Shown here piece after piece: positions 17,548 through 26,440 of a stretch of DNA of 64,000 nt. The DNA is taken from assembly GCA_030949705.1 (NCBI GenBank), contig JAUZSF010000003.1, positions 124,001 to 188,000 on the forward strand, in the 5' to 3' direction. Position numbers and translations under genes: made by a program. Source of the stretch: Robiginitomaculum sp. (GTDB lineage Bacteria; Pseudomonadota; Alphaproteobacteria; Caulobacterales; Maricaulaceae). A model generated the notes under the pieces. The model had not been told where the DNA came from, did no database searches, and saw only the letters and a list, made by a program, of their open reading frames with translations. Numbering within the stretch: position 1 is the first letter of the stretch; each line of letters begins with the position of its first letter.

Positions 17548-18930
17548 ATGCATTTTAATTTTCTGCGCCTTGGCGCCTTCATGGCGTGTGCTATAGCCGT
17601 TTCACCGGCGCTGGCCACAGACACCGCGCCGCCGGGCGAAGTTATGTTGATGCATGATCTGGCCGGTGATGTTTCGGCGGATCGCCTGCAAAGGGACGTG
17701 CAGAAACTGGTGGGTTTTGGCACCCGCCACACCCTTTCCGATACCAAATCCAATACCCGTGGCATTGGCGCGGCCCGGCGTTGGATCAAGTCAGAGTTCG
17801 AGCGCATCAGCGCCGAATGCGGCGGCTGTCTGGAGGTCATCACCATTGCCGATACGGTAAAGGGAGAGCGGCGCATTCCCGATCCGGTAGAGGTGGTCAG
17901 CGTGATCGCTATCCAGCGCGGCACACTGGATGCGGATCGTTATGTGATGATGAGCGGCGATATCGATAGCCGCGTTACCGACCCGATGGATTTTACCTCG
18001 GATGCGCCCGGTGCCAATGACAATGCGTCTGGCATGGCCGGGGTGCTGGAAGCAGCCCGGGTGTTATCCAAGCATAAATTTGCCGGCTCGATTGTTTATG
18101 CCGGGTTGGCGGGCGAGGAGCAGGGGCTGTTTGGTGGCAAGATTGTTGCCAAATATGCGCTCGACCATGGCTGGCGGATCAAGGCGGTGCTGAATAATGA
18201 CATGATCGGCAATATCTCGGGCATTGATGGGATTACCGACAACACCACGGCACGGGTCTTCTCCGAAGGTACGCGGGATGTGGAAACACCCAAAGAAGCC
18301 CGCATGCGCCGCTTTACCGGCGGCGAAGTGGATTCGCCCTCGCGCAATCTGGCCCGTTATATTGATGTGCGTGCGGACCGCTATATCCCTGCCCTGGATG
18401 TGATGATGGTTTACCGGCTGGACCGGTTTGGCCGGGGCGGGCACCACCGGCCCTTTAATGCGGTGGGCATTCCCGGGGTGCGCATTATGGAAACCCACGA
18501 AAACTACAACCGCCAGCATCAGGATATACGCACCGAAAACGGCATTGCCTATGGCGATGTCATCGCCGGTGTAAACTTTGACTATGCGCGCAAGCTGACG
18601 GCGTTAAACGTGGTCTCTTTGGCCGAAATGGCTGGTGCACCGCCTTTTCCCGCTGCGGTGAAAATCAAGGGCGCGGTGCAACCCTCAACCCAGCTCAGCT
18701 GGAAAATGGCCACCGGAAAGGCGGCTGACAATCTGGCAGGATACAAGGTCTACTGGCGCCTGACCGACCAGCCACAATGGCAATGGTCGTGCTTTGTTGG
18801 CAAGGATGATCACTACACCTTGCAAAACATTGTCATCGACAATTATTATTTCGGCGTGGCTTCGGTCGCCAAGGACGGATCGGAAAGCCCTGTGGTATTT
18901 CCGGGACCGGCCGGGTCATTTGGGGACTGA
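17548..18930 (+). CDS. Exported M28-family metallopeptidase with C-terminal Fn3-like domain
   Basis: A Sec signal peptide ending 'SPALAT' directs export. The M28 core has its two-zinc motifs: 'GANDNASGMAGVLEAAR' (bridging Asp) and 'AGLAGEEQGLFGG' (catalytic Glu and metal ligand), then a 'NNDMIGN' Asp and a late His in 'METHENYNRQHQD'. The last 90 or so residues ('TQLSWKMATGKAADNLAGYKVYWR') look like a fibronectin type III-like module. At 460 residues it is typical of secreted aminopeptidase-like M28 proteins. Strong ribosome site 'cgggag' precedes the ATG. Confidence 0.88.
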   Translation: MHFNFLRLGAFMACAIAVSPALATDTAPPGEVMLMHDLAGDVSADRLQRDVQKLVGFGTRHTLSDTKSNTRGIGAARRWIKSEFERISAECGGCLEVITIADTVKGERRIPDPVEVVSVIAIQRGTLDADRYVMMSGDIDSRVTDPMDFTSDAPGANDNASGMAGVLEAARVLSKHKFAGSIVYAGLAGEEQGLFGGKIVAKYALDHGWRIKAVLNNDMIGNISGIDGITDNTTARVFSEGTRDVETPKEARMRRFTGGEVDSPSRNLARYIDVRADRYIPALDVMMVYRLDRFGRGGHHRPFNAVGIPGVRIMETHENYNRQHQDIRTENGIAYGDVIAGVNFDYARKLTALNVVSLAEMAGAPPFPAAVKIKGAVQPSTQLSWKMATGKAADNLAGYKVYWRLTDQPQWQWSCFVGKDDHYTLQNIVIDNYYFGVASVAKDGSESPVVFPGPAGSFGD

Positions 18931-18945
18931 TCATAGGGGGGAAAC

Positions 18946-19620
18946 ATGTTCGTAGGTCATTACAGTGCCGCCTTTGCGGCGCGTGCGTTTAAGCCGGCGG
19001 TGCCGCTCTGGCTGTTGTTTGTGGCGGTGCAATTGGTGGATTTCATCTGGGCCGGGCTGGTCCTGGCGGGGGTGGAAAAGGTGCGCATCGTGCCCGGCTT
19101 TATGGAAGCCTCGCCGCTGGACCTTTATTATATGCCTTATACCCATTCTCTGGTGGGGGCGGCCATCTGGGCCGTGGCGGCGGCCTTGCTGTACGGTCTC
19201 TATCGCAAAGGCGGTCATAAATGGGCCGCCGGGTTGATCCTTGGCGGGGCGGTTCTGTCTCACTGGTTTGCTGATTTGCTGGTCCACGCGCCGGACCTGC
19301 CGCTGGTGGTTGGGGATCCCAAATACGGATTTGGGCTTTGGCACTCGTTATTATGGTCACAAGTGGCGGAAATGGGCCTGCTGGTGGGCGGTTTTTGGCT
19401 TTATGTGCGCAACACCACGCCAAAAGGCTTTATCGGCCGCCTTTCCCCCTGGCTGTTTTTGGCATTTTTAATGGCTGCACAGGCCTATAGCCATATGGGC
19501 GAGGTTGAGGCCGGGGCATCGGCGCAACCCTTTGCCATAACGGCTTTGATTGCCTACACCGTGATTGCGCTGGGGGCCTGGCTGGTTGATCTTTCGCGAC
19601 AGGCCAATGATCATTCATGA
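18946..19620 (+). CDS. Polytopic membrane protein, metal-dependent-hydrolase-like (YdjM type)
   Basis: The protein is 224 residues with about six hydrophobic segments. 'FVGHYSAAFAARA' at the start and histidines in 'YTHSLVGAA' and 'SHWFADLLVHAPDLPL' resemble the YdjM/LexA-regulated membrane-hydrolase family, where such His/Asp residues are thought to bind metal. No activity can be assigned. It lies 15 bases after the M28 gene and overlaps the methyltransferase gene by 4 bases, so the three may be cotranscribed. Confidence 0.62.
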   Translation: MFVGHYSAAFAARAFKPAVPLWLLFVAVQLVDFIWAGLVLAGVEKVRIVPGFMEASPLDLYYMPYTHSLVGAAIWAVAAALLYGLYRKGGHKWAAGLILGGAVLSHWFADLLVHAPDLPLVVGDPKYGFGLWHSLLWSQVAEMGLLVGGFWLYVRNTTPKGFIGRLSPWLFLAFLMAAQAYSHMGEVEAGASAQPFAITALIAYTVIALGAWLVDLSRQANDHS

Positions 19621-20342
19621 TCAGAAAATCGGTTAACGCCTTTCGGTATTGGCTGCGCCATCCGCGCCAGTTTCGGGCTGGCAAAGTCGCGCGGCATTGC
19701 CCGATCTGTGATTACCGGGGCCTGTTTTACGCGGTTGGCTTTCCGCTGCGCTATGATGCACGGTGCCCCCATTGCCGCTCGCGGGAGCGGCATCGGCTGA
19801 TTCATCTTTATTTTGCAAGAGAAGGCGTGGATCCGCGTCAGGCAGGGGCATTTTTGCATATAGCACCAGAGAAGCATTTTTCACGCATGATGGCGGGATG
19901 TGAAGATTACCACAGCGTAGATCTGGCCCCGGGGCGGGCACGCCATCAGGCGGATATTCAGGACCTTCCCTTTCCTGGTGATCATTTTGACTGGGCCATG
20001 GCCAATCATGTCCTGGAGCACGTGCCCAACGATAAAAAGGCACTTTTGGAAATATTCCGGGTGCTAAAACCGGGGGGGCGAGCTTTGCTGACTGTGCCGC
20101 AAAACTGGTCACGAGAGAGCACCTATGAAAGCGATGAGGTCACCAGCGCCGCCTTGGCCTTTGCCCATTATGCAGACCCTTTGCATGTGCGCTTTTACGG
20201 GCGGGATTTTGCCGACCGTATCCGCGCCGCAGGATTTGAAGTGCAGGCATGGCGCTTACCCCCCGAAGAAGAGGTCACCTATGGCCTTTATCGCGAAGAT
20301 GTTTTGTACATTTGCACCAAAGCGTGTCAGAGCCGTGAATGA
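19617..20342 (+). CDS. SAM-dependent methyltransferase with N-terminal zinc ribbon
   Basis: Two CxxC pairs ('HCPICDYRG' and 'RCPHCRSRERHR') within the first 65 residues form a probable zinc ribbon. A class I methyltransferase fold follows: 'FLHIAPEKHFS', an acidic strand end 'YHSVDLAPG', then 'LPFPGDHFDWAMANHVLEHV', and 'RVLKPGGRALLTVP'. The glycine-rich motif I is degenerate, as in several methyltransferase-11 proteins. Similar ribbon-plus-methyltransferase proteins occur near glycan genes, but no glycosyltransferase is present here, so the substrate is unknown. The ATG overlaps the upstream stop (ATGA). Confidence 0.75.
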   Translation: MIRKSVNAFRYWLRHPRQFRAGKVARHCPICDYRGLFYAVGFPLRYDARCPHCRSRERHRLIHLYFAREGVDPRQAGAFLHIAPEKHFSRMMAGCEDYHSVDLAPGRARHQADIQDLPFPGDHFDWAMANHVLEHVPNDKKALLEIFRVLKPGGRALLTVPQNWSRESTYESDEVTSAALAFAHYADPLHVRFYGRDFADRIRAAGFEVQAWRLPPEEEVTYGLYREDVLYICTKACQSRE

Positions 20343-20472
20343 ATCTCACGCTTATTTTATGATCGGTTATGGGGTTGTTATGATGACAATACACCAAGAC
20401 GCGCTATGTCTTTTGCAGGCGCCGTGCTGAATGCGGTGTGTCGAGGAACGTAAATAAAAGAAAGATCTTCCC

Positions 20473-20787
20473 ATGAACGCTTATACGAAAATCAGTGTTG
20501 CCGCCCTTTCTGTGGCTTCCATTGCCCTTACTGCCGGTGTGGCCAATGCCGCCAAGGTCAAAGGTCCCAAGGAAAAATGCTATGGCATTACACTGGCTGG
20601 TGAAAATGATTGCGGCAACCTTGCCGGCACGCATTCTTGCCAGGGCCAATCCACCGTCAGCTATGACGCTGGCGAGTGGCAATTTGTTGCCAAAGGCACG
20701 TGCCATGAAACGGTTGTAAAAGCCGAAGACGGCACCGAGCACAAAGGCATGCTCAAAGATGAAGCCAAGGCGGCGATCAAGGCCTGA
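20473..20787 (+). CDS. bufA: BufA-type bufferin precursor (DUF2282)
   Basis: This 104-residue precursor has a Sec signal peptide ending 'VANAA' (cleavage near residue 26). The mature part has four cysteines: Cys36 and Cys47 in 'KCYGITLAGENDC', Cys56 in 'THSCQG', and Cys77 in 'GTCHE'. This is the DUF2282 pattern of bufferins, ribosomal peptides whose cysteines are oxidised by an MNIO enzyme to thiooxazole-type groups and which then bind copper in the periplasm. The MNIO, its partner and a DoxX protein follow in order, which makes the assignment strong. A hairpin separates it from bufB. Which Cys are modified is inferred, not visible. Confidence 0.88.
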   Translation: MNAYTKISVAALSVASIALTAGVANAAKVKGPKEKCYGITLAGENDCGNLAGTHSCQGQSTVSYDAGEWQFVAKGTCHETVVKAEDGTEHKGMLKDEAKAAIKA

Positions 20788-20810
20788 GCCTTCATCGGAA
20801 ACGCACAATG

Positions 20811-20848
20811 AAAAGCGGCGGTTGTGCAATGGGCGCGGCCGCCGTTTT
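20811..20848 (+). terminator. Hairpin between bufA and bufB, probable attenuator
   Basis: An inverted repeat 'aaaagcggcgg ... ccgccgtttt' (arms about 20811-20821 and 20839-20848, one bulged G) is followed by a short T run. It sits in the 75-base gap after the precursor gene. Partial termination here would give more precursor mRNA than enzyme mRNA, a common design in RiPP operons. That role is inferred. Confidence 0.6.
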
Positions 20849-20862
20849 GATTTGGAAATCAT

Positions 20863-21717
20863 ATGACAAAGCACCACACATTGCCGGATCGTGCCGGCCT
20901 GGGCCTGAAACCAGAGCATTATCGCGAAGCCCTGGCGACATCCACCAATGGTCTGTGGTTTGAAGTGCATCCGGAAAATTACATGGTTGAAGGTGGGCCT
21001 CGGCTTGCCTGGCTGGATGCCATTGCCGACCGCTTTGCCCTTTCCTTGCACGGGGTAGGCTTGTCTTTGGGCGGGCCGGACCGGCCAGATCGGAATCATC
21101 TGGCACGTTTAAAAGCACTGGTGGATCGGTATAATCCGGCCAGTGTGTCCGAACATGTGGCCTGGTCCCGTTTGGGCAATACCTATTTTGCCGACCTGTT
21201 ACCGCCGCCGCCAACCCGCCAGACCCTGAACGCTCTGGCGGCGCATATTGCGGAGACTCAGGATATGCTGGGGCGGCAAATTCTTATTGAAAACCCGGCG
21301 CTGTATATATCCTTACAGGGCGACATCTCCATGATGGAATTATATGTCGAGGCCGCCAAAATCGCCGGGGCAGGTTTATTGTTTGATCTGAATAATATTT
21401 ATGTCTGTGCCCAAAACCTGGGGGGCAGCCCCCGGGACTGGCTGGACGTTGTGCCCCCGGAGGAAGTGGGTGAAGTGCATCTGGCAGGCTTTACCGTTCA
21501 AGAGCGTAATGGAGATCAGGTGCTGATTGACAGCCATGGTGCCCCGATCAGCGGGGCTGTCTGGGCGCTTTATGAAGACTTTATCCGCGCCGCGGGGCCC
21601 AGGCCCACATTGATCGAACGCGATGAAAACATTCCGGCCTTTGCCGCGCTGATGGCCGAAGCGCATCAGGCCAATCTGGTGCTGGATGAGGCGGGTCTGG
21701 AGGCTGGGCATGGCTGA
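20863..21717 (+). CDS. bufB: BufB, MNIO-family (DUF692) multinuclear iron oxidase
   Basis: The 284-residue TIM-barrel protein matches DUF692/MNIO enzymes, which use two or three non-haem irons to oxidise peptide cysteines. Metal-site motifs stand out: 'SLHGVGLSLGG', 'SEHVAWSR', 'ILIENPALY', 'LLFDLNNIYV', 'EVHLAGFT' and 'DSHGAPIS', closing with 'TLIERDENIP'. Its substrate should be the BufA peptide encoded just upstream. A ribosome site 'ttggaaatcat' precedes the ATG. The stop overlaps the bufC start by 8 bases. Confidence 0.92.
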   Translation: MTKHHTLPDRAGLGLKPEHYREALATSTNGLWFEVHPENYMVEGGPRLAWLDAIADRFALSLHGVGLSLGGPDRPDRNHLARLKALVDRYNPASVSEHVAWSRLGNTYFADLLPPPPTRQTLNALAAHIAETQDMLGRQILIENPALYISLQGDISMMELYVEAAKIAGAGLLFDLNNIYVCAQNLGGSPRDWLDVVPPEEVGEVHLAGFTVQERNGDQVLIDSHGAPISGAVWALYEDFIRAAGPRPTLIERDENIPAFAALMAEAHQANLVLDEAGLEAGHG

Positions 21718-22480
21718 AGATCGGGAGTTTTATGATCGGTTTGCCAATGTGCTTGGCGGTGGCGATGCCGATGCCATGACGCCCTGGCTGAAACAGCATG
21801 ATCATGTGGAACGTCTTGGTATCCATAAAAGTAATTTTCGTATCACCACGACCAAAGCCATGCAGGGCATTTACAAGGCGGTCAACCGGCTGGTGGGGGA
21901 AGAATATTTTGCTGCCCTGATGACGGCCTTTTTAAAAGAAAATCCGCCCACGTTTGCCAGCCTCACGCATTATGGGGCCGGGTTTGCAGATTTTTTGCGT
22001 AACTTTGCGCCGGTGCAAAAAGACTTGTCTTGGCTGGCTCCGGTGGCTCGTCTCGACTGGGCCTGGTTTATCGCCTATGGCGCGGCAAATGCGTCGGCAC
22101 TGGTGGCTGATGAATTACAGGGTATGGCCCCCGAAGTACTGCCGGCGCTGGCACCGGGTCTGCATGTCTCGGCAAGGCTGTTGCGATTTTCCGTACCGGC
22201 CTATTCAATCTGGCGCACCAATATCGAAGATGAAAATGTGCGTAAAATCGATCTGAAAGCCGGGCGTGAATGGGCGCTTATCTGGCGTCAGGATATGCAT
22301 ATCCGCCATGCCAGCCTGACCCGGGCGCAATATGTTTTTCTGGATGCCATAGGCGGCGGGCATTCATTGGCACAAGGCTGGACCGATGCCATGGGTTATG
22401 ATCCGGCCTTTGATCTGACCAGGGAGTTTGCACACTGGCTAAGCGCTGGTGTCTTTAACGGAGAGAACGATGACCAATGA
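21710..22480 (+). CDS. bufC: BufC, DUF2063 partner of the MNIO enzyme
   Basis: The N-terminal third fits the DUF2063 putative DNA-binding-like domain ('GIHKSNFRITTTKAMQGIYKAV', 'FLKENPPTFASLTHYGAGFADFL') found in proteins that accompany DUF692 enzymes. In bufferin systems the equivalent is thought to present the precursor to the MNIO. I place the start at 'MAEDREFYDR', overlapping the bufB stop, preceded by 'ggagg'; the track adds eight upstream residues. It overlaps the DoxX gene by 11 bases, so bufB, bufC and doxX are tightly coupled. Confidence 0.87.
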   Translation: MAEDREFYDRFANVLGGGDADAMTPWLKQHDHVERLGIHKSNFRITTTKAMQGIYKAVNRLVGEEYFAALMTAFLKENPPTFASLTHYGAGFADFLRNFAPVQKDLSWLAPVARLDWAWFIAYGAANASALVADELQGMAPEVLPALAPGLHVSARLLRFSVPAYSIWRTNIEDENVRKIDLKAGREWALIWRQDMHIRHASLTRAQYVFLDAIGGGHSLAQGWTDAMGYDPAFDLTREFAHWLSAGVFNGENDDQ

Positions 22481-22952
22481 TAACAAGGCCAGCATGCTGG
22501 TCAGGGCCAAGCGTCTTTATGGTCGCTTCGAAGGTCTGACCATGCATTTTCAGGGGTTGGCGGCGCTGGCGGCGCGACTGGTGATGGCGCGCATGTTTCT
22601 CAAATCCGGCATTCTGAAAGTACAGGATTTTGGCACCGCGGTTGATCTCTTTGAATATGAATATTTCGAGGGTATCCCCCACGGACTGGCCATCGGGGCT
22701 GCTGCGCTTTCCACTTTTGGGGAAACCGTGCTGCCCTTGATGTTGATCGTGGGCTTTATGACCCGCTTTGCCAGCGCCGGTCTGTTGGTGATGACCCTGG
22801 TTATCTCCACCCTGGTTTATCCTTTCTGGACCGGACAAGGGCTCAGCCTGTGGTGGAATGACCATGTGTGGTGGACGGTCATTCTGTTTGCCCTGATGGC
22901 CTATGGCCCCGGTAATCTGTCGCTGGATGCCATGCTTGGTAAAAAGCGCTGA
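22470..22952 (+). CDS. DoxX-family membrane protein of the bufferin operon
   Basis: This is a 160-residue inner-membrane protein with four hydrophobic segments and a DoxX start ('ALAARLVMARMFLKSGILKV', then 'FGETVLPLMLIVGFMTRFASAGLLVMTLV'). DoxX proteins are frequent fourth members of BufABC operons, where a redox or membrane-linked role is suspected but not established. The ATG at 22470 is preceded by 'ggagagaac' and overlaps bufC; the track version starts seven codons earlier within bufC. It is convergent with the STAS-like gene, 13 bases apart. Confidence 0.85.
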   Translation: MTNDNKASMLVRAKRLYGRFEGLTMHFQGLAALAARLVMARMFLKSGILKVQDFGTAVDLFEYEYFEGIPHGLAIGAAALSTFGETVLPLMLIVGFMTRFASAGLLVMTLVISTLVYPFWTGQGLSLWWNDHVWWTVILFALMAYGPGNLSLDAMLGKKR

Positions 22953-22965
22953 TTGGGTTCACGGC

Positions 22966-23328
22966 CTAGGCCTCTGCCCAGGCCATGGCTGCGTCATACT
23001 GGTCTTCGTCAAATACTTTGACTTCCCCTTTGGACAGGCTGTCAAAGAATTTGAAGAAAATGTCGAGCCATTTTGGCGCACCCACCAGCGCGACCTTTTC
23101 AAAATCGTTCCAGTGGGCAAAGCCCAGGCGCATATCGTCCAGCATGGCCTTGGCTTCCCAGCCTTTGAAACTTTCATCCCATTCGATGAGGATACGGGCT
23201 TTGCCCTGTTCCTTGATCTGGGCTTCGATGGCGGGCATCAGCACGTCTTCATAATCTTTCGCGCTGAGTTTTCCGGATACGCGAAAGCCAAGGACTTTGT
23301 TATCCCGTGTAGTGGTAAAGGAAATCAT
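22966..23328 (-). CDS. SpoIIAA-like STAS domain protein
   Basis: The 120-residue cytoplasmic protein begins 'MISFTTTRDNKVLGFRVSGKLSAKDYEDVLMP' and includes 'ARILIEWDESFKGWEAKAMLDDMRLG', which is the SpoIIAA-like/SEC14-type STAS fold (DUF3478). The fold binds lipids or protein partners, and no function is assigned. The start is set at the ATG behind 'aggagcccct', 19 residues inside the track ORF. It is a single gene, convergent with doxX and divergent from mnmA. Confidence 0.78.
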   Translation of the reverse strand: MISFTTTRDNKVLGFRVSGKLSAKDYEDVLMPAIEAQIKEQGKARILIEWDESFKGWEAKAMLDDMRLGFAHWNDFEKVALVGAPKWLDIFFKFFDSLSKGEVKVFDEDQYDAAMAWAEA

Positions 23329-23487
23329 GAGGGGCTCCTTTATTGCGTATGCGGCTGATATGGATATTGGCCACCAAGTCCTCAAGACCGTGCGGCACTG
23401 TGTCTCGCCCTTTTCTGACCGGCGTAGAGTCTTTATAGGCGTCTTTTACAGTTTGCTGCGGGCCTTTGATCCCGTTGGAGGCGAGAG

Positions 23488-24668
23488 ATGACCGATATAC
23501 TGAGCCGTGCCCGGGCGCGGGCGCTTGATCCTGCTGTGCTGGACCTGCCAGCGGGCGATCCATCCAAAATTCGCATTGTGGTGGCCATGTCCGGCGGTGT
23601 GGATAGCACCGTCACCGCGGCACTTCTTAAAGAGGCCGGCTATGATGTGGTGGGCATTACCTTGCAACTCTATGATCATGGGGCCGCCGTTGCGCGCAAG
23701 GGTGCCTGTTGCGCCGGCGATGATATTCAGGACGCGCGCCTGGCCGCCGATCGTTTGGGCTTTCCCCATTATGTACTGGATTATGAGGGGCGTTTTTCCG
23801 AAGCGGTAATGGAGGATTTTGCCGACACCTATCTGGCCGGACAAACCCCCCATTCCCTGTGTGCGCTGTAACCAGACGGTGAAATTTGCAGACCTTTTGC
23901 GCACCGCCAAGGACCTAGGCGCGGTGGCGCTGGCCACCGGGCATTATGTGCAACGGGTGAAAACCCCGTCGGGTGTGCAAATGCACCGCGCCGTGGATGC
24001 TGCCAAGGATCAGTCCTATTTTCTCTTTGCCACCACGCCAGAGCAATTGAACTTTTTTGCGCTTTCCGCTGGGCGGTCTGCAAAAGGACGAGGTGCGGGC
24101 GCTGGCCGCCGATCTGGGACTGGCTGCCGCCGACAAGCCGGACAGCCAGGACATCTGTTTCGTTCCCGATGGCAATTACGCCGCCGTGGTGGAGCGCCTG
24201 CGTCCCGGCGCGGTGCGTCCTGGCGATATTGTTCATATTGATGGCCGCATACTGGGTCGGCACAAGGGCGTGATCCATTTCACCGTAGGACAGCGCCGGG
24301 GACTGGGGGTGGCCTTGGGCGAGCCGCTATACGTGGTGCGGCTGGATGCCAAAGCCGCACAGGTGTTTGTCGGCCCGCGCGAGGCGCTGTTGACCGCGGG
24401 GCTGGACCTTCGTGAGGTGAACTGGCTGGGCGATACCTCTTTGGCGGATTTGGATGGTCAGCCCGTGGCGGTGAAGGTGCGCTCGACCCGCCCGCCTTTG
24501 CCGGCACATTTTGTTCAAGACGGTGATGGCGCCTTGCGTGTCTACCTTGAGGGTGGCGATGAGGGGGTAGCCCCCGGCCAGGCTTGCGTTTTTTATAGTC
24601 CCGATGACAACAATGCGCGGGTTCTGGGGGGGGGCTGGATCAGCAAAACACAACCCATGATCGTATAA
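23488..24668 (+). CDS. mnmA: tRNA-specific 2-thiouridylase (two frameshifts)
   Basis: MnmA thiolates U34 of tRNA-Glu, -Gln and -Lys. The PP-loop '[15 protein letters not shown]' is in the first frame and the first catalytic Cys region '[11 protein letters not shown]' in the second. The second Cys region, '[13 protein letters not shown]', is in the third frame, with '[11 protein letters not shown]' after it. Frame breaks are in homopolymers: six C at 23846-23851 (five needed) and six T at 24053-24058 (five needed). With both corrected the protein is collinear with full-length MnmA to the stop at 24668. Sequence error is likely, since the gene is otherwise perfectly conserved. Confidence 0.9.
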
Positions 24669-24760
24669 AGGTTTCATAAAGGCATAGAACTGACTTGCCA
24701 GTTTCGCCTCAAAGGCGTTTATTGAAGTATACAGCTAAACCTTGGGGGGAGAGAGTATAC

Positions 24761-26030
24761 ATGGCACATATTGTGATTATGGGCGCAGGCCTTGGCGGCG
24801 TTCCTATGGCCTTTGAAATGCGCAACAAGGCGCGCCGTGAAGATACCATTACGGTGGTTTGTGACCAGCCGACCTTTAACTTCACTCCTTCCAACCCCTG
24901 GGTGGCGGTTGACTGGCGACAGGCTGATCAGATCAAGGTCGAGCTGGCACCGGTGTTCAAGCGCAAGAAAATTGAGTTTGTTCACGCTCGCGTTGAGGGG
25001 TTGGACCCGAAAAATAATACCCTGACCCTCAGCGATGGGCAGACCATTAGTTATGATTATCTGGTGATTGCCACCGGGCCGGAACTGGCCTTTGACGAGG
25101 TTGAAGGCCTGGGCCCCGATGGCTATACGGTTTCGATCTGCACCACTGATCATGCGGATAATGCGCGTAAGAAATGGTTGGATTTTGTTGAAGACCCGGG
25201 CCCGATCATTGTTGGCGCGGCGCAAGGGGCCTCGTGCTATGGCCCCGCCTATGAATTTGCCATGATCATGGATACTGATCTGCGCAAGCGCAAAATCCGC
25301 GATAAAGTGCCGATGACCTATGTTACGGCCGAACCCTATATCGGCCATTTGGGCCTGAATGGTGTCGGCGATACCAAAGGCATGCTGGAAAGCGAAATGC
25401 GTAACCGGCATATCAACTGGATCACCAATGCCCGGATCAAAAAAAGTCAAAGATGGCATGATGGTGATCGAAGAGGTGAACGAGGATGGCTCGGTGGCGG
25501 CCACCCACGAACTGCCCTTCAAACATTCGATGATGTTGCCGGCCTTTCGCGGCATCAAACCCCTGATGGGGCTGGAAGGTCTGGTCAATCCGCGCGGCTT
25601 TGTCATGGTGGATGAACACCAGCAAAACAAAGCCTATCCCAATATTTTTTCGATCGGGGTGTGCATCGCCATTCCGCCGGTGGGACCAACGCCGGTACCG
25701 GTGGGCGTGCCCAAAACCGGCTTCATGATCGAAAGCATGGTGCGCGCCACCGCCCATAATATCCGGGCTTTGCTGGATGGGCGCGCGCCCACCCACGAAG
25801 GCACCTGGAATGCAGTGTGTCTGGCCGACTTTGGCGATGGTGGTTTTGCCTTTGTGGCCATGCCGCAAATCCCGCCGCGCAATGTGAACTGGGCATCTGG
25901 TGGCAAATGGGTGCATTGGGGCAAAATCGCCTTCGAGAAATTTTTCCTGGGCAAGGTGCGTCGTGGTGTTGCCGAACCGTTTTATGAGAAAATGGCTCTC
26001 GACATTATGGGAATTACCAAATCCAAGTAA
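24761..26030 (+). CDS. Sulfide:quinone oxidoreductase-like flavoprotein (one frameshift)
   Basis: The FAD-binding Rossmann start 'IVIMGAGLGGVPMAFEM' and 'YDYLVIATGPEL' mark a pyridine-nucleotide-disulfide-type flavoprotein. 'GAAQGASCYGPAYEFA', 'FSIGVCIAIPPVGPTPVPVG' and 'PKTGFMIESM' match sulfide:quinone oxidoreductases, which pass electrons from sulfide to quinone at the membrane. The Cys in the first two stretches are candidates for the redox pair. A run of seven A at 25439-25445 (six needed) breaks the frame. No other sulfur-oxidation gene is nearby. Start set at 'MAHIVIMG'. Confidence 0.8.
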
Positions 26031-26135
26031 AAATGGATGCCAAAGACAGTCTTGATTTTGATTTGAGTTTTTCTGGCATGCTTAGCAGTTTTCTGCTTTA
26101 ATGCGCCTCTATGGGGAAAGCAGGGGGTTTCTATC

Positions 26136-26336
26136 ATGACCATTTTAAAGTCATCACAAATACTGTCTGATTCTACAGAATCATTTGAAGATGCTGTCGC
26201 CAACGGGGTAGAGCGTTTTGCCAAGACGGTGCAACACGTTCGGTCGGCCAGCGTCAATCATATGTCCGTTACCGTTGAAGACGGTAAAATTGATAAGTTT
26301 CGTGTCAATATGCAGGTCACCTTTGAGGTGAAATAA
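26136..26336 (+). CDS. Dodecin-like small protein
   Basis: At 66 residues it has the length and strand-helix-strand-strand layout of dodecins, flavin-storage proteins that form hollow dodecamers: 'STESFEDAVANGVERFAKTVQHV' is the helix, 'MSVTVEDGKIDKFRVNMQVTFEV' the last strands. The Trp that stacks on flavin in bacterial dodecins is missing; the segment reads 'RSASVNHMSV'. It may bind another ligand or none. It is a single gene between sqr and the thiolase gene. Confidence 0.75.
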   Translation: MTILKSSQILSDSTESFEDAVANGVERFAKTVQHVRSASVNHMSVTVEDGKIDKFRVNMQVTFEVK

Positions 26337-26440
26337 CGGCCTTTCCAATAGGGCTTTTATACAGAAAATCCGGTGTATCTCTATCTTGACGGACGGTGTG
26401 CGTATGCTCATGTTGCGGCGCATCAAAAACGGAGTTCGTC

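Noticed and set aside
24719-25630. 303-residue minus-strand ORF antisense to the sqr-like gene
   Set aside because: It is a shadow frame: no domain, composition of reversed codons, and the plus strand encodes a clear flavoprotein.
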